A DNA stretch of 64,000 nt from positions 62,001-126,000 of the forward strand of contig NZ_JAFMNX010000001.1 in assembly GCF_018457165.1 (NCBI RefSeq), read 5' to 3'. Positions 36,956-47,242 of the stretch are shown one piece after another. This stretch comes from Tianweitania aestuarii (lineage in GTDB: Bacteria > Pseudomonadota > Alphaproteobacteria > Rhizobiales > Rhizobiaceae). The notes beneath the pieces are model-generated. The model was not told the DNA's origin. It made no database searches and saw nothing but the letters and a program-made list of their open reading frames with translations. Made by a program: the position numbers and the translations under genes. Numbering within the stretch: the stretch's first letter is position 1; each line of letters starts with the position of its first letter.

Positions 36956-39220
36956 TTAGGCTTCCACGGCGTTCAGCAAAGTGGCGGGATCGAGCGGCTT
37001 GGCCACAAAGCCGGTCGCGCCATGGGCCAGAACATGGTGGCGGGTTTTTTCCTGTCCATCGGCCGAAAGCACGATGATCGGCACGGGCTGCACGCCCTTT
37101 TCTTCTTCATGCTTGCGGATCATGGCGATGGCATCGAGCCCGTCCATGACCGGCATATGCAGGTCCATCAAAACGATGTCCGGCGCTTCACCCGCGCTTG
37201 CCTGCGTGACGGCATCGACCGCCGCGCGCCCATTGCCCACGACAGTCACCCTGTGTCCGGCCTTGGCCAAAGCCGAACGCGCCAGCAGTGCGTTGATCTC
37301 GTTGTCTTCGGCCACCAGAATCGACCGGCTGCGGTTGGCCGGCGGCTGTGGCTGGCGCTCCGAGGCTTTCGGCTGGTCGGGTGCTGCGGTCGCATCGAGC
37401 GCTGCAAGAAGCACGCGTAAAACCGTTTCCGTGCGTACCGGGCGCGCCAGAAAATGCGCGTAACCCTGCTCATGTAGGCGCGGCAGCCGTCCGCGATTGT
37501 CGGGCGCGATCAGGGTTATGGCGGGGATGCTTGTCATGCCGGCGGCGCGCAGGGCCTTGATGCAGCTGCCATCACCATCTTCAAGGCGCGCATCAACGAG
37601 GATCACGTTGCAGTGCCGGCATAAAGCCGCGTCTTCAACGGTGTCGGCAATCATGGCCTGGCCGCCGTGGTCGCGGATCGTGGTTGCCAGCGCTTCCATC
37701 TCGATGCCGAGATCGGACAGGATCATTGCGCGGCATCCGGCAAGCGCCGTTGTTCTGCCCGATGGCTCGCTTTGCGCATCGAGCGGCAGCGTCACGCGAA
37801 ACACAGCCCCTTCGGCGGGAGCGGCGGCAACGCCGATCGTTCCCTGCATCGCCTCGACGATGCGCTTGGAGATCGCCAGGCCAAGACCGGCCCCCCCGTA
37901 ACGACGCGTCGTTGTGCCGTCGCCTTGTTCGAATTCGCCGAAGATGCGGGCTGCGTCGGTTTGCGCGAGGCCTGGGCCCGTATCGCGCACGCCAAAGGCG
38001 ATCACCGGTCGGTCGCCATCTTCGGTCACCGATACATCCACCAGAACGCCGCCCATTTCGGTGAATTTCACGGCATTGCCGATCAGGTTGATCAGAACCT
38101 GGCGCAAACGACCGGGATCGGTCGATATCAAGGTCGGAACCTCCGGCGCAACCCGGACCCCAAGGCCGATATTCTTGGCGTAAGCGCGCGCAGCGAGAAG
38201 TTCCACGACATTCTCGCTCAACTCGCGCGGCGAAACCTTCTGAAACTCGATTTCGAATCGTCCCGCCTCGATCTTGGAATAATCGAGAAGGTCTTCGATC
38301 AAGGTCAGCAGATGCTCGCCGGATGTCGATACGGCGCCGACATAGGTCTGTTGCTCCGGCGAAAGATTGGTATCAGCAAGCAGCTTGGCCATGCCGATGA
38401 TGCCGTTCATCGGCGTGCGGATTTCATGGCTGACGGTTGCAAGGAAGCGCGATTTCGCCTGGTTGGCATCTTCCGCCCGTTCGCGTGCGGCGATGGCTTC
38501 CGTTTCCGCCCGCTTTCTGGCGGTGATGTCGCGGGCGATCGCGCGATGGGTCACCACGCCATTGGCGGGATCGCGCATGGAATGCTCGATCCAAGAAAAC
38601 CAGCGCAGGCCATTCGGCGTCTGTATCGCCACATCGGTGGAGCTCAGACACTCGCCTTCCACGAAAGCGGCATCCGGAACCAGACTTATATCGACACCGA
38701 GATCGACCAGCCGTTCGCCGGCCAACGTGTCCGGGTCGCGGTTCAAGAGAACACCGAGCCCGTCATTGGCGTAAAGGATGCGGCCGTCGCCATCGCGTTG
38801 AACAACAAGATCGCCCAGTGCATCGAGGAGACCGCGCAGGCGCTCCTCGCTTTCCTGCAAGGCCCACATCTTGCCTGACAGCGACTCGATTTCCCATTGC
38901 CGACGATTGAGCGTCGCGGTGCTGCTTTGCATGGTACGGCGATGGGCCATCAGTACGTAAGCGAAAACCGCCAGCTTGATGACAAACAGGATGCACAAGG
39001 CGATGGGAAGGAAAACCGGCGCGCCGCTGATGTAAGCGAGCCCGCCGAGCACCAGCGTGGCCAGCATCAAGCCAAGCCAAAGCCATGGCAGCCAGACCGG
39101 CAGCGACCAATACAGGCCGGACGTCGGCTTGTTCAAGGGCACGGTGTCTGGATCGCGGTCACGCATGTGACGACGGGTTTGTGCATCCTGCGTCCATCTG
39201 GTCTTCAACACAGCCACCAT
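36956..39220 (-). CDS. Hybrid sensor histidine kinase with two receiver domains
   Basis: A 754-residue inner-membrane kinase. Order: two membrane segments (about 43-62 and 70-92), a PAS domain (about 125-235), HisKA with phospho-acceptor H265 in [10 protein letters not shown], HATPase ([24 protein letters not shown]), then two receivers. The first receiver (about 500-610) has VDARL but lacks the usual Lys (ARPVR) and full acidic pocket, so it looks degenerate. The second (about 640-752) is complete (AEDNEIN, LMDLHMP, AKPLD). The signal and output partner are unknown. The gene follows lspA. Confidence 0.92.
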   Translation of the reverse strand: MVAVLKTRWTQDAQTRRHMRDRDPDTVPLNKPTSGLYWSLPVWLPWLWLGLMLATLVLGGLAYISGAPVFLPIALCILFVIKLAVFAYVLMAHRRTMQSSTATLNRRQWEIESLSGKMWALQESEERLRGLLDALGDLVVQRDGDGRILYANDGLGVLLNRDPDTLAGERLVDLGVDISLVPDAAFVEGECLSSTDVAIQTPNGLRWFSWIEHSMRDPANGVVTHRAIARDITARKRAETEAIAARERAEDANQAKSRFLATVSHEIRTPMNGIIGMAKLLADTNLSPEQQTYVGAVSTSGEHLLTLIEDLLDYSKIEAGRFEIEFQKVSPRELSENVVELLAARAYAKNIGLGVRVAPEVPTLISTDPGRLRQVLINLIGNAVKFTEMGGVLVDVSVTEDGDRPVIAFGVRDTGPGLAQTDAARIFGEFEQGDGTTTRRYGGAGLGLAISKRIVEAMQGTIGVAAAPAEGAVFRVTLPLDAQSEPSGRTTALAGCRAMILSDLGIEMEALATTIRDHGGQAMIADTVEDAALCRHCNVILVDARLEDGDGSCIKALRAAGMTSIPAITLIAPDNRGRLPRLHEQGYAHFLARPVRTETVLRVLLAALDATAAPDQPKASERQPQPPANRSRSILVAEDNEINALLARSALAKAGHRVTVVGNGRAAVDAVTQASAGEAPDIVLMDLHMPVMDGLDAIAMIRKHEEEKGVQPVPIIVLSADGQEKTRHHVLAHGATGFVAKPLDPATLLNAVEA

Positions 39221-39317
39221 TCCCGAAGATTAGCAGCTGCCTTGTTGAGGAAGCTTTGGAAGCTTTCGTCAAACTTTAAAAGAAGAAAACACCGGCAATT
39301 GGGTCACATGCCGCCCG

Positions 39318-39824
39318 TCAGCTGTCCTGATCGGAGGCGGTCTTCACCGTCCCCTTGTCACGCCGCCAGTCGAGCACTTCCTGCAAAACCACCAGCCCGG
39401 CACCGATTGTGATGAACGCATCGGCGAGGTTGAACACCGCGAACGACCAGGTGGGCGTATGAAACAGGAAGTAGTCGATCACATGGCCGAGCGTCACGCG
39501 ATCGATCAGATTGCCGATCGCGCCGCCGATGATCAGCGCAAAGCCGAGCCGGGCGGCGGTCTGATGCGGTGCGGTGCGCCAGCTCAGATAAAGCACCAGC
39601 GCCACGACGCCTAAGGTCAGCGCAACGAGCGCCGGGGCGCCCAGCGTCGAGAACATGGAAAAGGCGATGCCGGTATTGTTCGTGCGAAACAGCGAAAAGA
39701 AGGGCAGCAGGTCGACCTGCTGATACATGGCCATATCGATCTCGACCCACTCCTTGACCACTTGGTCGAGCAGAACGGCAAAAGCGGCGATCAGGCCGTA
39801 AACGAGGAAAGAACGCAGGTTCAC
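39318..39824 (-). CDS. lspA: Lipoprotein signal peptidase LspA
   Basis: Signal peptidase II, 168 residues, four membrane segments. It removes the signal peptide of diacylated prolipoproteins in the inner membrane. The two catalytic Asp motifs are present as GNLIDR and FNLADAFI. The start is GTG 39824, overlapping the stop of the upstream RNA methyltransferase gene by 4 bp (GTGA), so translation is probably coupled. The lipoproteins predicted here (carboxypeptidase, L,D-transpeptidase) are potential substrates. Confidence 0.96.
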   Translation of the reverse strand: MNLRSFLVYGLIAAFAVLLDQVVKEWVEIDMAMYQQVDLLPFFSLFRTNNTGIAFSMFSTLGAPALVALTLGVVALVLYLSWRTAPHQTAARLGFALIIGGAIGNLIDRVTLGHVIDYFLFHTPTWSFAVFNLADAFITIGAGLVVLQEVLDWRRDKGTVKTASDQDS

Positions 39825-40687
39825 GCGGCGGGCACTCCGTCGAGGCTGAGCGCAGAACGGCGCACTTCGTAAAGCATGATGCCGGTTGCGACCGCGAGAT
39901 TGAGCGAGTCGGCGCGCCCGGCCTGGGGAATGCGCAACAGCACGTCGCAGCGCTCAGCCAGCGGCTCGGGCAAACCCTGGCTTTCATTGCCCATCAGGAG
40001 CACCACCGGTTTGTCGGCGAAATCGACGCTGCGATAATCCACAGCACCCTTCAAATGCGTGCCGGCAACGAGCCCCTTGAACGCCTTGCGCCAGGAAAGA
40101 AACGCATCCGGCGAGGCTTTCACCAGTGGCACGGCAAAGATCGAGCCCATCGTCGCGCGCACCGTTTCCAGCGCGAACGGATCGACGCAGTCGCCAACCA
40201 GGAGCACGCCCTTGGCGCCGACGGCATCGGCGGTGCGGATCACCGTGCCGAGATTGCCGGGATCGCGAATGCGGTCGAGCGCCACCCAGACATCGGACCC
40301 GGACAGACTGACATCGCGCAGCGGCATAAGCTTCTGCTCGAACACGCCGAGCACGGTTTGCGGATTGTCCTTGCGGGTCACCGATGTCAGCACCTTTTCG
40401 CTGACTTCGAGAACCAGCGCCCCGGCTGCCACCGATCGCGCCGCAACCTTTTCCACCAGCGGATTGCCGCGCGCTGTCTTGGCGAAGACGAGCGTCTTGA
40501 TGGTCCAGCCGAGTTCCAGCGCGTCGATCACGAGCTTCAGACCTTCGGCCAAAAACGCGTTCTGCTGGTCGCGGAATTTCTTCAGCGCGAGCGACTTGAT
40601 GTCCTTGATCACCGGATTGGCGAGGCTGGTGACTTCCTTCACCTGGCCCGGCGCACCGGAGCGTGGCGTTCCCGCATAACCGCTCAT
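39821..40687 (-). CDS. TrmH-family (SPOUT) RNA 2'-O-methyltransferase
   Basis: A SAM-dependent enzyme of 288 residues that methylates a ribose in rRNA or tRNA. The N-terminal substrate-binding domain is followed by the knotted SPOUT fold with motifs [29 protein letters not shown] and the Asn/Leu-rich [13 protein letters not shown]. The target nucleotide cannot be assigned. ATG 40687 overlaps the stop of the preceding methyltransferase gene (ATGA) and its own stop overlaps lspA, making a tightly coupled trio. Confidence 0.92.
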   Translation of the reverse strand: MSGYAGTPRSGAPGQVKEVTSLANPVIKDIKSLALKKFRDQQNAFLAEGLKLVIDALELGWTIKTLVFAKTARGNPLVEKVAARSVAAGALVLEVSEKVLTSVTRKDNPQTVLGVFEQKLMPLRDVSLSGSDVWVALDRIRDPGNLGTVIRTADAVGAKGVLLVGDCVDPFALETVRATMGSIFAVPLVKASPDAFLSWRKAFKGLVAGTHLKGAVDYRSVDFADKPVVLLMGNESQGLPEPLAERCDVLLRIPQAGRADSLNLAVATGIMLYEVRRSALSLDGVPAA

Positions 40688-41775
40688 TGCGCCACCCAGC
40701 GTGAAAACAGCGAGGTCGACAGCGCACGGCCGGCCGATTCCTCGCGGATGATGAGTTCGCCGGATTCGACGCGTCCGCCCATACCGGCAAAGGCGTCGCG
40801 CATCAGCGCGTGGATCGCAAAGAACGATGCGCGGATCGAATAAGCGGTGAGCACCACCGTCAGCGGCTGCGGCGTCAGGATCGCGCGGCACAAAGCGGTT
40901 AAACGCGGCAGATCCTCGAACAACTGCCACACTTCGCCCTTCGGCCCGCGCCCGTAGGCAGGCGGATCGAACAACACGATGTCGTAGCGGCTGCCGCGAC
41001 GCTCTTCGCGTTCGGCAAACTTCATCGCGTCTTCGCAGATCCAGCGGATCGGCTTGTCCGATAAACCGGCCATTTCCTGGTTCTCGCGCGCCCAGCCGAT
41101 CGCCTTCTTGGAGGCGTCCACATGGGTCACTTCGGCTCCGGCCCGCGCGGCAACCAGCGAGGCAAGGCCGGTATAGCCGAACAGGTTCAGCACCTTGACC
41201 GGCCGTTTGGCCTCGCGGATCAGTTTTTCCATATGCGCCCAGTGCGGACCTTGTTCGGGAAAAACGCCGACATGGCGGAAGGAGGTGAAGCGTCCGAGAT
41301 AGGGAATGCCGTCATGCGCCATCGGCCAGGTTTCGCCCAGAGGATCTCCAGGGAAACGCCAGCGACCCAGGCCTTCCTCATCGGTGTCGCCGGTAAAGAT
41401 GGCGTCCACATCCGTCCAGTCCCGTTCGGGTCGCGTGCGGCTCCAGATCGCCTGGTTCTCCGGCCGCACGATGCGGTAGGGACCGTATCGCTCGAGCTTT
41501 TCACCATCGCCGCTGTCGATCAGCGCATAATCCTTGCTCGGCGCGACTTCCAGGATCAGCGGCAGAGTTTCGGCCGGCAAAGGGCCGGTCGGCTTCGGCA
41601 GCGGTGCGGATGTCTCGGTCGCAACCGGGCGCGGATCAGCAGACGAAAGCCGAGGCTCGCGCGTCGGATTGACGCCGGCCACACGCGGATTGGAGTGTGT
41701 GTCGCGGGCAGGGCCGCCGGTTGCGGGCCGAGCCGCTTTCTTGGGATCGCGGTTCTTGCCGCGCGGGGGCTTCAC
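40684..41775 (-). CDS. Class I SAM-dependent methyltransferase (RlmI/YccW-like)
   Basis: The methyltransferase fold (from about residue 190) has SAM motif I VLNLFGYTGLAS and motif IV DPPAYGRG, resembling the 23S rRNA cytosine methyltransferases RlmI/RlmK. The first 75 residues are Pro/Lys/Arg-rich and low in complexity, with no PUA domain evident. The start is uncertain: GTG 41775 has TGGAGT upstream and gives 363 residues; ATG 41811 gives 375 but has no ribosome-binding site. It ends in a 4-bp overlap with the TrmH-type gene, which supports an RNA substrate. Confidence 0.85.
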   Translation of the reverse strand: MKPPRGKNRDPKKAARPATGGPARDTHSNPRVAGVNPTREPRLSSADPRPVATETSAPLPKPTGPLPAETLPLILEVAPSKDYALIDSGDGEKLERYGPYRIVRPENQAIWSRTRPERDWTDVDAIFTGDTDEEGLGRWRFPGDPLGETWPMAHDGIPYLGRFTSFRHVGVFPEQGPHWAHMEKLIREAKRPVKVLNLFGYTGLASLVAARAGAEVTHVDASKKAIGWARENQEMAGLSDKPIRWICEDAMKFAEREERRGSRYDIVLFDPPAYGRGPKGEVWQLFEDLPRLTALCRAILTPQPLTVVLTAYSIRASFFAIHALMRDAFAGMGGRVESGELIIREESAGRALSTSLFSRWVAQ

Positions 41776-41868
41776 GTCAATCGAACTCCAGCAGTTGCCC
41801 GCTTGTGACATAGCGCACGAAGGGCCGCAACGCTCCCCAACGTCACAGTTGCGGCAGGAGCATCGAAC

Positions 41869-42831
41869 TCAAACCTGCGAGCGGTAAACGGCGATCGCCG
41901 CCGCCAGATCTTCGAGTGCCGCACCCACTGACTTGAACAGCGTGATTTCGTCCGCGCTATCGCGACCTTTCGAAAGGCCGCGTGTGAGGTCGAACAGATC
42001 GCCCGCGATGGCATCTTCGCTGAGCGCCCCTGATTGCAGGGCCTGCACGATGTCGCCGGCTTCCTTTGTCGCACCGGCTTTGGTGTCGACGAAAACACGT
42101 GCCCGGGAGATCGCCTCGTCATCGCTTTCGCGCATGGTCGGCGTAAAAGCGCCAACGAGATCGACATGCGTGCCGGGCTTCAAAAGCGCGCCCTTTACCA
42201 GCGGCACGGTGGACAAGGTTGCGCAGGAGATCACGTCGGCCTGCGCCTGCGCCGCATCGAGATCCTCGGTGACCTCGGCCTCGATTCCGTCCGCCTTCAA
42301 TTGCTCGACGACCTTTGCCGCATTGGCAGCGGTGCGGTTCCAGACAAGCGCGCGTTCGAGCGGGCGAACCGCGCGATGCGCCTTGGCCAGATGCACGGAA
42401 AGCGCACCGGCACCTACGATCAGATGGGTCTTGGCGTCCTCGCGTGCGAGATAGCTCGCCGCCAGAGCCGACGCGCAGGCCGTGCGCCACACCGTGATCT
42501 TCTGCCCGTCGATCAGCGCCTTGGGCTCGCCGGTTACCGCATCGAGCAGCAGATAGTTGCCCATCACGGCGGGCTTGTTGATCGCGTTGTTGTCGGGCGA
42601 AACGGTCACGATCTTGATGCCGATGAACCCGCCTTCAGACGTACCTGCGGCCTTGAGGTCGCTCCAGGCCGGCATCAGAAGCAGCGTGGCATCGGCGCCA
42701 TCCGGGCGCTCGACGGTATGATGATGGCGCACGGGCTGAACGGCACCGTCGTGGAAGGCTGTGCGCAGCACCTCCACCAGACCCTCATAAGACAGCGCGC
42801 GGTCCACCGCTTCGGGTCCGATGATGAGCAT
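41869..42831 (-). CDS. Ornithine cyclodeaminase/mu-crystallin family protein
   Basis: A 320-residue NAD(P)-binding enzyme. Family segments are GGFIGIKIVTVSPDN, the catalytic-type DGQKITVWRTACASALAA, the Rossmann motif VGAGALSVHLAKAH, and HVDLVGAFTPTMRESDDE. Members include ornithine cyclodeaminase, alanine dehydrogenase and imino-acid reductases; the true substrate is not fixed by sequence. It lies 25 bp after the LapA-domain gene on the same strand. Though olsB also uses ornithine, there is no direct operon link. Confidence 0.88.
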   Translation of the reverse strand: MLIIGPEAVDRALSYEGLVEVLRTAFHDGAVQPVRHHHTVERPDGADATLLLMPAWSDLKAAGTSEGGFIGIKIVTVSPDNNAINKPAVMGNYLLLDAVTGEPKALIDGQKITVWRTACASALAASYLAREDAKTHLIVGAGALSVHLAKAHRAVRPLERALVWNRTAANAAKVVEQLKADGIEAEVTEDLDAAQAQADVISCATLSTVPLVKGALLKPGTHVDLVGAFTPTMRESDDEAISRARVFVDTKAGATKEAGDIVQALQSGALSEDAIAGDLFDLTRGLSKGRDSADEITLFKSVGAALEDLAAAIAVYRSQV

Positions 42832-42855
42832 GACAGAATTCCTGGGTAGAGAAGT

Positions 42856-43209
42856 TTAAGTGCGGGCGAGGGCCGTGCCGGTTGCCGGCGCCGGGACCGT
42901 CGTAGCAGCCGGTGCCTCGTTGGCGCGGTTGGCGACAACGCGCAGATTTTCCACCTCGAGCGTGCGCTCGCGGGCGATCTTGCGGTAACGGTGCTGCGCA
43001 ACCCATGTCGCAAAGCTGCCGATCACTACGCCGATGAAGAGCGTCAGGAACAGGTAGATGAAGAACGGCATCTGGATCGTCAGCGCGGGATTGCCGGGGT
43101 TGAACGGATCCATGGTGAAGGGCACCAGCTCGCGATTGGCTACCGCAAGCGCGATCAGAACGACCGCAATCGGTACCACGATCACGACGATGAAGAAGCG
43201 CGTCAGCAT
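42856..43209 (-). CDS. LapA-domain (DUF1049) small membrane protein
   Basis: A 117-residue protein with two membrane segments (about residues 5-25 and 50-75) and a cytoplasmic C terminus with a basic helix (HRYRKIARERTLEVENLR) and an Ala/Pro-rich tail. This matches the lipopolysaccharide-assembly-protein-A (DUF1049) family, whose E. coli members LapA/LapB help control LPS synthesis. No lapB follows; ihfB lies just upstream, as is common in alphaproteobacteria. AGGGA lies 9 bases before ATG 43209. Confidence 0.85.
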   Translation of the reverse strand: MLTRFFIVVIVVPIAVVLIALAVANRELVPFTMDPFNPGNPALTIQMPFFIYLFLTLFIGVVIGSFATWVAQHRYRKIARERTLEVENLRVVANRANEAPAATTVPAPATGTALART

Positions 43210-43265
43210 GCGGTGTGGTCCCTGTCGTTTCAAAGAAGCGATGACTTAGCTCAGAAACCTAGCCG

Positions 43266-43550
43266 TCACTTGTCAACATTCAAGCGTTCGCGCAATTCCT
43301 TGCCGGTCTTGAAGAAGGGGATCCACTTCTCCTCGACCTCGACGGACTCGCCCGTGCGCGGGTTGCGTCCGGTGCGGGCCGGCCGGTTCTTCACCGAAAA
43401 AGCACCGAAGCCGCGCAGCTCGACGCGGTTGCCGGAAGCCAGCGCATCGGTGATCTCGTCGAAGATCGCGCTGACGATATTTTCCACGTCGCGCAGAAAG
43501 AGATGCGGGTTCTTGTTGGCAATGATCTGAACGAGCTCGGACTTAATCAT
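43266..43550 (-). CDS. ihfB: Integration host factor subunit beta
   Basis: A 94-residue DNA-bending protein of the HU/IHF family. It has the family signature [18 protein letters not shown] with the DNA-intercalating Pro in RNPRTGE. With the alpha subunit, encoded elsewhere, it bends DNA at specific sites and assists sigma-54 promoters, whose factor rpoN lies 4 kb away. It is followed by the LapA-domain gene on the same strand. Confidence 0.95.
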   Translation of the reverse strand: MIKSELVQIIANKNPHLFLRDVENIVSAIFDEITDALASGNRVELRGFGAFSVKNRPARTGRNPRTGESVEVEEKWIPFFKTGKELRERLNVDK

Positions 43551-43618
43551 CGAAACGGAACTCTGCGGCTAAAGATAAAGGAAGAACAAGGGGATGAGAG
43601 GCTGGCTGAGCCAGGAGC

Positions 43619-44596
43619 TCAGCGGTCAGGCGATGGCTGGGCAGGGTGCCAGAGGGAAACCATACCGTCAAGAAAGAGGTGCTCGCCGCCGATCTCGCCA
43701 AGAAGCACGCGCACCGTGTCGCTCAAGCTTTCGTGCCCGGTCAAACCCGCGCGGGAACTGAGAAGCGAAAACCAGCTGCTTTCCTCCTTCTTTTTCCATT
43801 CCACGACGCGCAGATCGGCATCGACGCCCTTGGTGCCGAGCCAGGCGATCGCTTCGCGCTCACCGCCCAACTCGTCGATCAGCTTGTTGGCAAGGGCCTG
43901 CCGTCCGGTAAAGATCGAGCCGTCGGCCAGGCGCAGCACTTCGTTGCGCGGCATGCCGCGACGCTCGGTCACGAGATCCACGAACCAGTCGTAGCTGTCG
44001 AGGATCATGCGCCGGATCATCGCGCGTTCCTCATCGGTGGTCGGGTTGAACGGGCTAGGTTCGGCTTTGAGCGGCGAGGATTTCACTTCCTCCAGCTTGA
44101 TGCCGAGCTTGTCCATTAGGCCGGTGACATCCGGAAACTGCACCAGCACGCCGATCGAGCCAACAATGGACGATTGCCGCGCCACGATGTGATCGGACGC
44201 GCTGGCGATCATGTAGCCGGCGGATGCCGCCAGCGTGCCGACCTGCGTGACAACAGGCTTTTCTGCGGCCAGTCGGCGGATTTCCTCGTAGATCGCTTCG
44301 CCGCCAGCGGTGGTGCCGCCGGGCGAATCGATGTTGACGATCACGCCTTTCACGGAAGCCGTGGTGCGGATGGCATCCAGACGCTCGAGCAACTCGTCGT
44401 CTTCGGTGATGGTGCCTTCGATCTTGACCTTGGCGATCTGGTCGATTGGCCCGCTCGTGAAGCCGCTGTCATCCGCAAGAAAGCGCACGCCGGCAAACAC
44501 AACGGCGGCAAGGATCACGATCGTGGCTATGCGCCAGAAGCTCAGCTTGCGGCGAAGCCTGCGGCGGTCGATCAGGTCGTCGGCTCGGCTGGCCAT
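43619..44596 (-). CDS. sppA: Signal peptide peptidase SppA (peptidase S49, short form)
   Basis: An inner-membrane serine protease of 325 residues with one N-terminal membrane segment (about 22-42). It degrades cleaved signal peptides. The nucleophile Ser is in GTLAASAGYMIA, and the Lys of KSSPLKAEPSPF is the likely general base. Its size is that of the single-domain SppA found in many bacteria, about half of E. coli SppA. ATG 44596 with GAGGGA is chosen over an upstream in-frame start at 44668. Confidence 0.93.
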   Translation of the reverse strand: MASRADDLIDRRRLRRKLSFWRIATIVILAAVVFAGVRFLADDSGFTSGPIDQIAKVKIEGTITEDDELLERLDAIRTTASVKGVIVNIDSPGGTTAGGEAIYEEIRRLAAEKPVVTQVGTLAASAGYMIASASDHIVARQSSIVGSIGVLVQFPDVTGLMDKLGIKLEEVKSSPLKAEPSPFNPTTDEERAMIRRMILDSYDWFVDLVTERRGMPRNEVLRLADGSIFTGRQALANKLIDELGGEREAIAWLGTKGVDADLRVVEWKKKEESSWFSLLSSRAGLTGHESLSDTVRVLLGEIGGEHLFLDGMVSLWHPAQPSPDR

Positions 44597-44924
44597 GGAT
44601 CCCTCGTGGATACGGATTGTTGTCGGTTCTCTAAAGCAAGAACGACATGATGGAAACGCGTTTGGCAAACAGATCGGCTGCAGCTGGCAAGCCGTGGCGG
44701 TAAGAAAGTTGCTAGGCCTTTCTTCTGCAACGGAGATGCCTTAGTTCCTACGTAATACATCGTGATATATTGCGTGATCTTGAGTGAACTGTCGGGTCGG
44801 CTTCGGGCATCCTGTTGATGGATGTGTGGCGATTTCGGACCGGCGACACTATCTCAGTTTTTTCAGCCGCGTCCCTGTCTCGTTTGGAGACCAGGAACGC
44901 AGCCAAGGCAAGGACCCGTGGGGC
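44597..44924. other. Intergenic region between sppA and lptC
   Basis: This 328-bp gap separates divergent sppA and the lptC-rpoN gene string. It must hold both promoters. An AT-richer stretch at about 44750-44785 is the likeliest promoter area. I see no convincing gene, riboswitch or terminator in it; a frame open from 44784 joins lptC but lacks an early ribosome-binding site. Confidence 0.4.
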
Positions 44925-45680
44925 ATGAGCAATACCGCCATGGTTGACCAGACCCAGGCGCCCCAGAACAGGGCGGCATCCGGCCTGCATTCGAGTGCCG
45001 GCGCACAGCCGACGGAGCGCGTCGATGCGCAGTTCGCCAGTGCTGCGCGCCATTCCGGCCGCGTGCGTCTCCTGAAGATCGCATTGCCGCTGGCAGCTCT
45101 TGCGATGGCCGGCGCGTTTGCAGCCTATTCCTTCTTGTCTTCGCCGGTGGCGATCGGTTTCGATCTGTCGAGCACGGCCATCCGCGACGGCAAGCTGGTG
45201 ATGGCCGCGCCCAAGCTCGAAGGTTACACCACCGACAACCTGCCTTATGCTATGACTGCCGCACGCGCCGTGCAGGATGCCAGCAACACCAATGTGATCG
45301 AGCTCGAGGACATCGACGCCACCGTTCCGATGACCGATGGCACCGTGGCCAAGATCGACGCACGCAAGGCGATCTATGATCGCTTGAGCAACACGATCAT
45401 GCTGAACGATCCGATGACGCTGTCGACCGATGATGGCAAGTCTGCTACTTTCCAGTCGGCCAATATCGACATGGGCAAGGGCACGCTCGTCACCGAGCAG
45501 CCGGTCGTGCTTCGCATCAAGGGCGCGTCCATTGATGCAGGCAAAATGTCGATTGCCGAGAACGGGAAAGTGATCGTGTTCGACAATCGCGTGCAGATGA
45601 ATCTTGACCCGGGGCAGTTGAATGCGGGAAGAGCAGGAAATGCGGGAAGCCAATCCCCAGGGGGCCAATCCAATGAATAG
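44925..45680 (+). CDS. lptC: LPS export ABC system component LptC
   Basis: A bitopic membrane protein of 251 residues with a membrane segment at about 48-68 and a periplasmic LptC beta-jellyroll domain. It receives LPS from LptB2FG and passes it to LptA. The long cytoplasmic N-terminal segment (about 45 residues) is typical of alphaproteobacterial LptC. The start at 44925 (MSNTAMVDQ) is preferred; 44940 is also possible. Its stop overlaps lptA by 8 bp. LptF, LptG, LptD and LptE are not in the window. Confidence 0.88.
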   Translation: MSNTAMVDQTQAPQNRAASGLHSSAGAQPTERVDAQFASAARHSGRVRLLKIALPLAALAMAGAFAAYSFLSSPVAIGFDLSSTAIRDGKLVMAAPKLEGYTTDNLPYAMTAARAVQDASNTNVIELEDIDATVPMTDGTVAKIDARKAIYDRLSNTIMLNDPMTLSTDDGKSATFQSANIDMGKGTLVTEQPVVLRIKGASIDAGKMSIAENGKVIVFDNRVQMNLDPGQLNAGRAGNAGSQSPGGQSNE

Positions 45681-46269
45681 CCTGCTTGTTCGTTTCTCCG
45701 TTGCTGCGCTCGCCCTTGTGGCGGCGGCCGGAACCGGTTTTGCGCAGCAATCGCAAAGCCGCATGACCAGCCTCAACCTGTCCAACGATCAGCCGATCCA
45801 GATCGAAAGCGACAAGCTGGAAGTCCGGGACAATGATCGCCAGGCGATCTTCACCGGCAATGTCAGCGTCGTGCAGGGCGAGACCCTGATGAAGGCCGGC
45901 AAGATGACGGTTTATTATGTCGGCCAGGCCATGGCGCGCGACGGGCAGCAGAAGCCCGCCGAAACCCAGCCTGCCGCTGGCGCGACGCCTGGTTCCGCCG
46001 ACATCGAGCGCATCGAGGTCGATGGCAAGGTTTACGTGAAGTCGGAAAGCCAGGTCGCCACGGGCGATCGTGCGACCTTCGACATGAAGTCGGAAGTTCT
46101 GACGCTGACCGGCAAGGAAGTCGTTCTGACCGAAGGCGAGAACGTCATCGTCGGCTGCAGGCTCAATGTGCAGATGAAAACCGGCCAGGCGCAGCTCGAC
46201 GGTTGCGGTGGCACGCAAAGCGGCGGTCGGGTGAAGATGCTGCTGCAGCCCGGCTCGCAAAACCGCTAG
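45673..46269 (+). CDS. lptA: Periplasmic LPS-binding protein LptA
   Basis: The product (198 residues) has a signal peptide ending GFAQQ (about residue 23) and an OstA-like domain with the family segment QIESDKLEVRDNDRQAIFTGNVSVVQG. It polymerises into the bridge carrying LPS across the periplasm. A Pro/Ala-rich insertion (about residues 95-115) interrupts the jellyroll. AGGGGG lies 8 bases before ATG 45673, which is inside the end of lptC (ATGAATAG), so the two are translationally coupled. Confidence 0.93.
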   Translation: MNSLLVRFSVAALALVAAAGTGFAQQSQSRMTSLNLSNDQPIQIESDKLEVRDNDRQAIFTGNVSVVQGETLMKAGKMTVYYVGQAMARDGQQKPAETQPAAGATPGSADIERIEVDGKVYVKSESQVATGDRATFDMKSEVLTLTGKEVVLTEGENVIVGCRLNVQMKTGQAQLDGCGGTQSGGRVKMLLQPGSQNR

Positions 46270-46282
46270 GCTCTGATTGTCG

Positions 46283-47080
46283 ATGGCTTCCACACAAGGC
46301 GCGGCCTCCACTGGCCGGCCCGCTTCCGAGACCGCGCAACTTGACCGCGATGCCCTCAAGGGCACGCTGATCGCACGCGGTCTGACCAAGAGCTACAAGG
46401 GTCGCACCGTCGTCAACGGCGTATCGATCGGCGTGCGCGCCGGCGAGGCCGTCGGCCTGCTCGGACCGAACGGTGCCGGCAAGACGACCTGCTTCTACAT
46501 GGTCACCGGCCTCGTTCCGGTGGATCGCGGCACGATCGAGATCGACGGCTTCGATGTCACGGCCATGCCGATGTATCGCCGCGCGCGGCTGGGGATCGGC
46601 TATCTGCCGCAGGAAGCCTCGATCTTCCGTGGATTGAATGTCGAGAGCAACATCCGCGCCGTGCTCGAAATGATCGAGCCGAGCCGCAAGCAGCGCGAAT
46701 ACGACCTCGATGCGCTGCTGGAAGAATTCCACATCACGCATCTGCGCAAGGCGCCGTCGATCGCGCTGTCGGGCGGTGAGCGCCGTCGCCTCGAAATCGC
46801 GCGCGCTCTGGCGACGCGGCCGAATTTCATGCTGCTCGACGAGCCGTTCGCGGGCATCGATCCGATTGCAGTAGCCGACATTCAGCAGCTCGTCCGCCAT
46901 CTGACCGCACGCGGCATCGGCGTGTTGATCACCGATCACAATGTGCGTGAAACGCTTGGCCTGATCGACCGCGCTTATATCATCCATGCCGGCGAAGTGC
47001 TGACGCACGGCCATCCGCAGGACATCGTCGCCAACGCCGACGTGCGCCGCCTGTATCTCGGCGAGACCTTCACGCTCTAG
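46283..47080 (+). CDS. lptB: LPS export ABC transporter ATPase LptB
   Basis: Cytoplasmic ATPase of 265 residues that powers extraction of LPS from the inner membrane. Motifs: Walker A GPNGAGKTT, Q-loop YLPQEASIF, signature LSGGERRR, Walker B LLDEPFAGID, and switch His in ITDHNVRE. An N-terminal extension of about 30 residues precedes the ABC domain. It follows lptA by 13 bp and precedes rpoN, the standard arrangement in proteobacteria. Confidence 0.96.
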   Translation: MASTQGAASTGRPASETAQLDRDALKGTLIARGLTKSYKGRTVVNGVSIGVRAGEAVGLLGPNGAGKTTCFYMVTGLVPVDRGTIEIDGFDVTAMPMYRRARLGIGYLPQEASIFRGLNVESNIRAVLEMIEPSRKQREYDLDALLEEFHITHLRKAPSIALSGGERRRLEIARALATRPNFMLLDEPFAGIDPIAVADIQQLVRHLTARGIGVLITDHNVRETLGLIDRAYIIHAGEVLTHGHPQDIVANADVRRLYLGETFTL

Positions 47081-47242
47081 ACGTCTCACGTCGTCTTGAA
47101 CCAGCGCGCCGGATGGTTGCGGCGCGGGACATATCCAGCGCATCGCCACCAATTTCAGCCGTTTGGCTTGACAAGCAAGAGCCGGGCCAGTTCAGTTCGG
47201 CGCGTGTCTTTGAGCACGCGCTGAACGGAGGGAAACGCGCGG

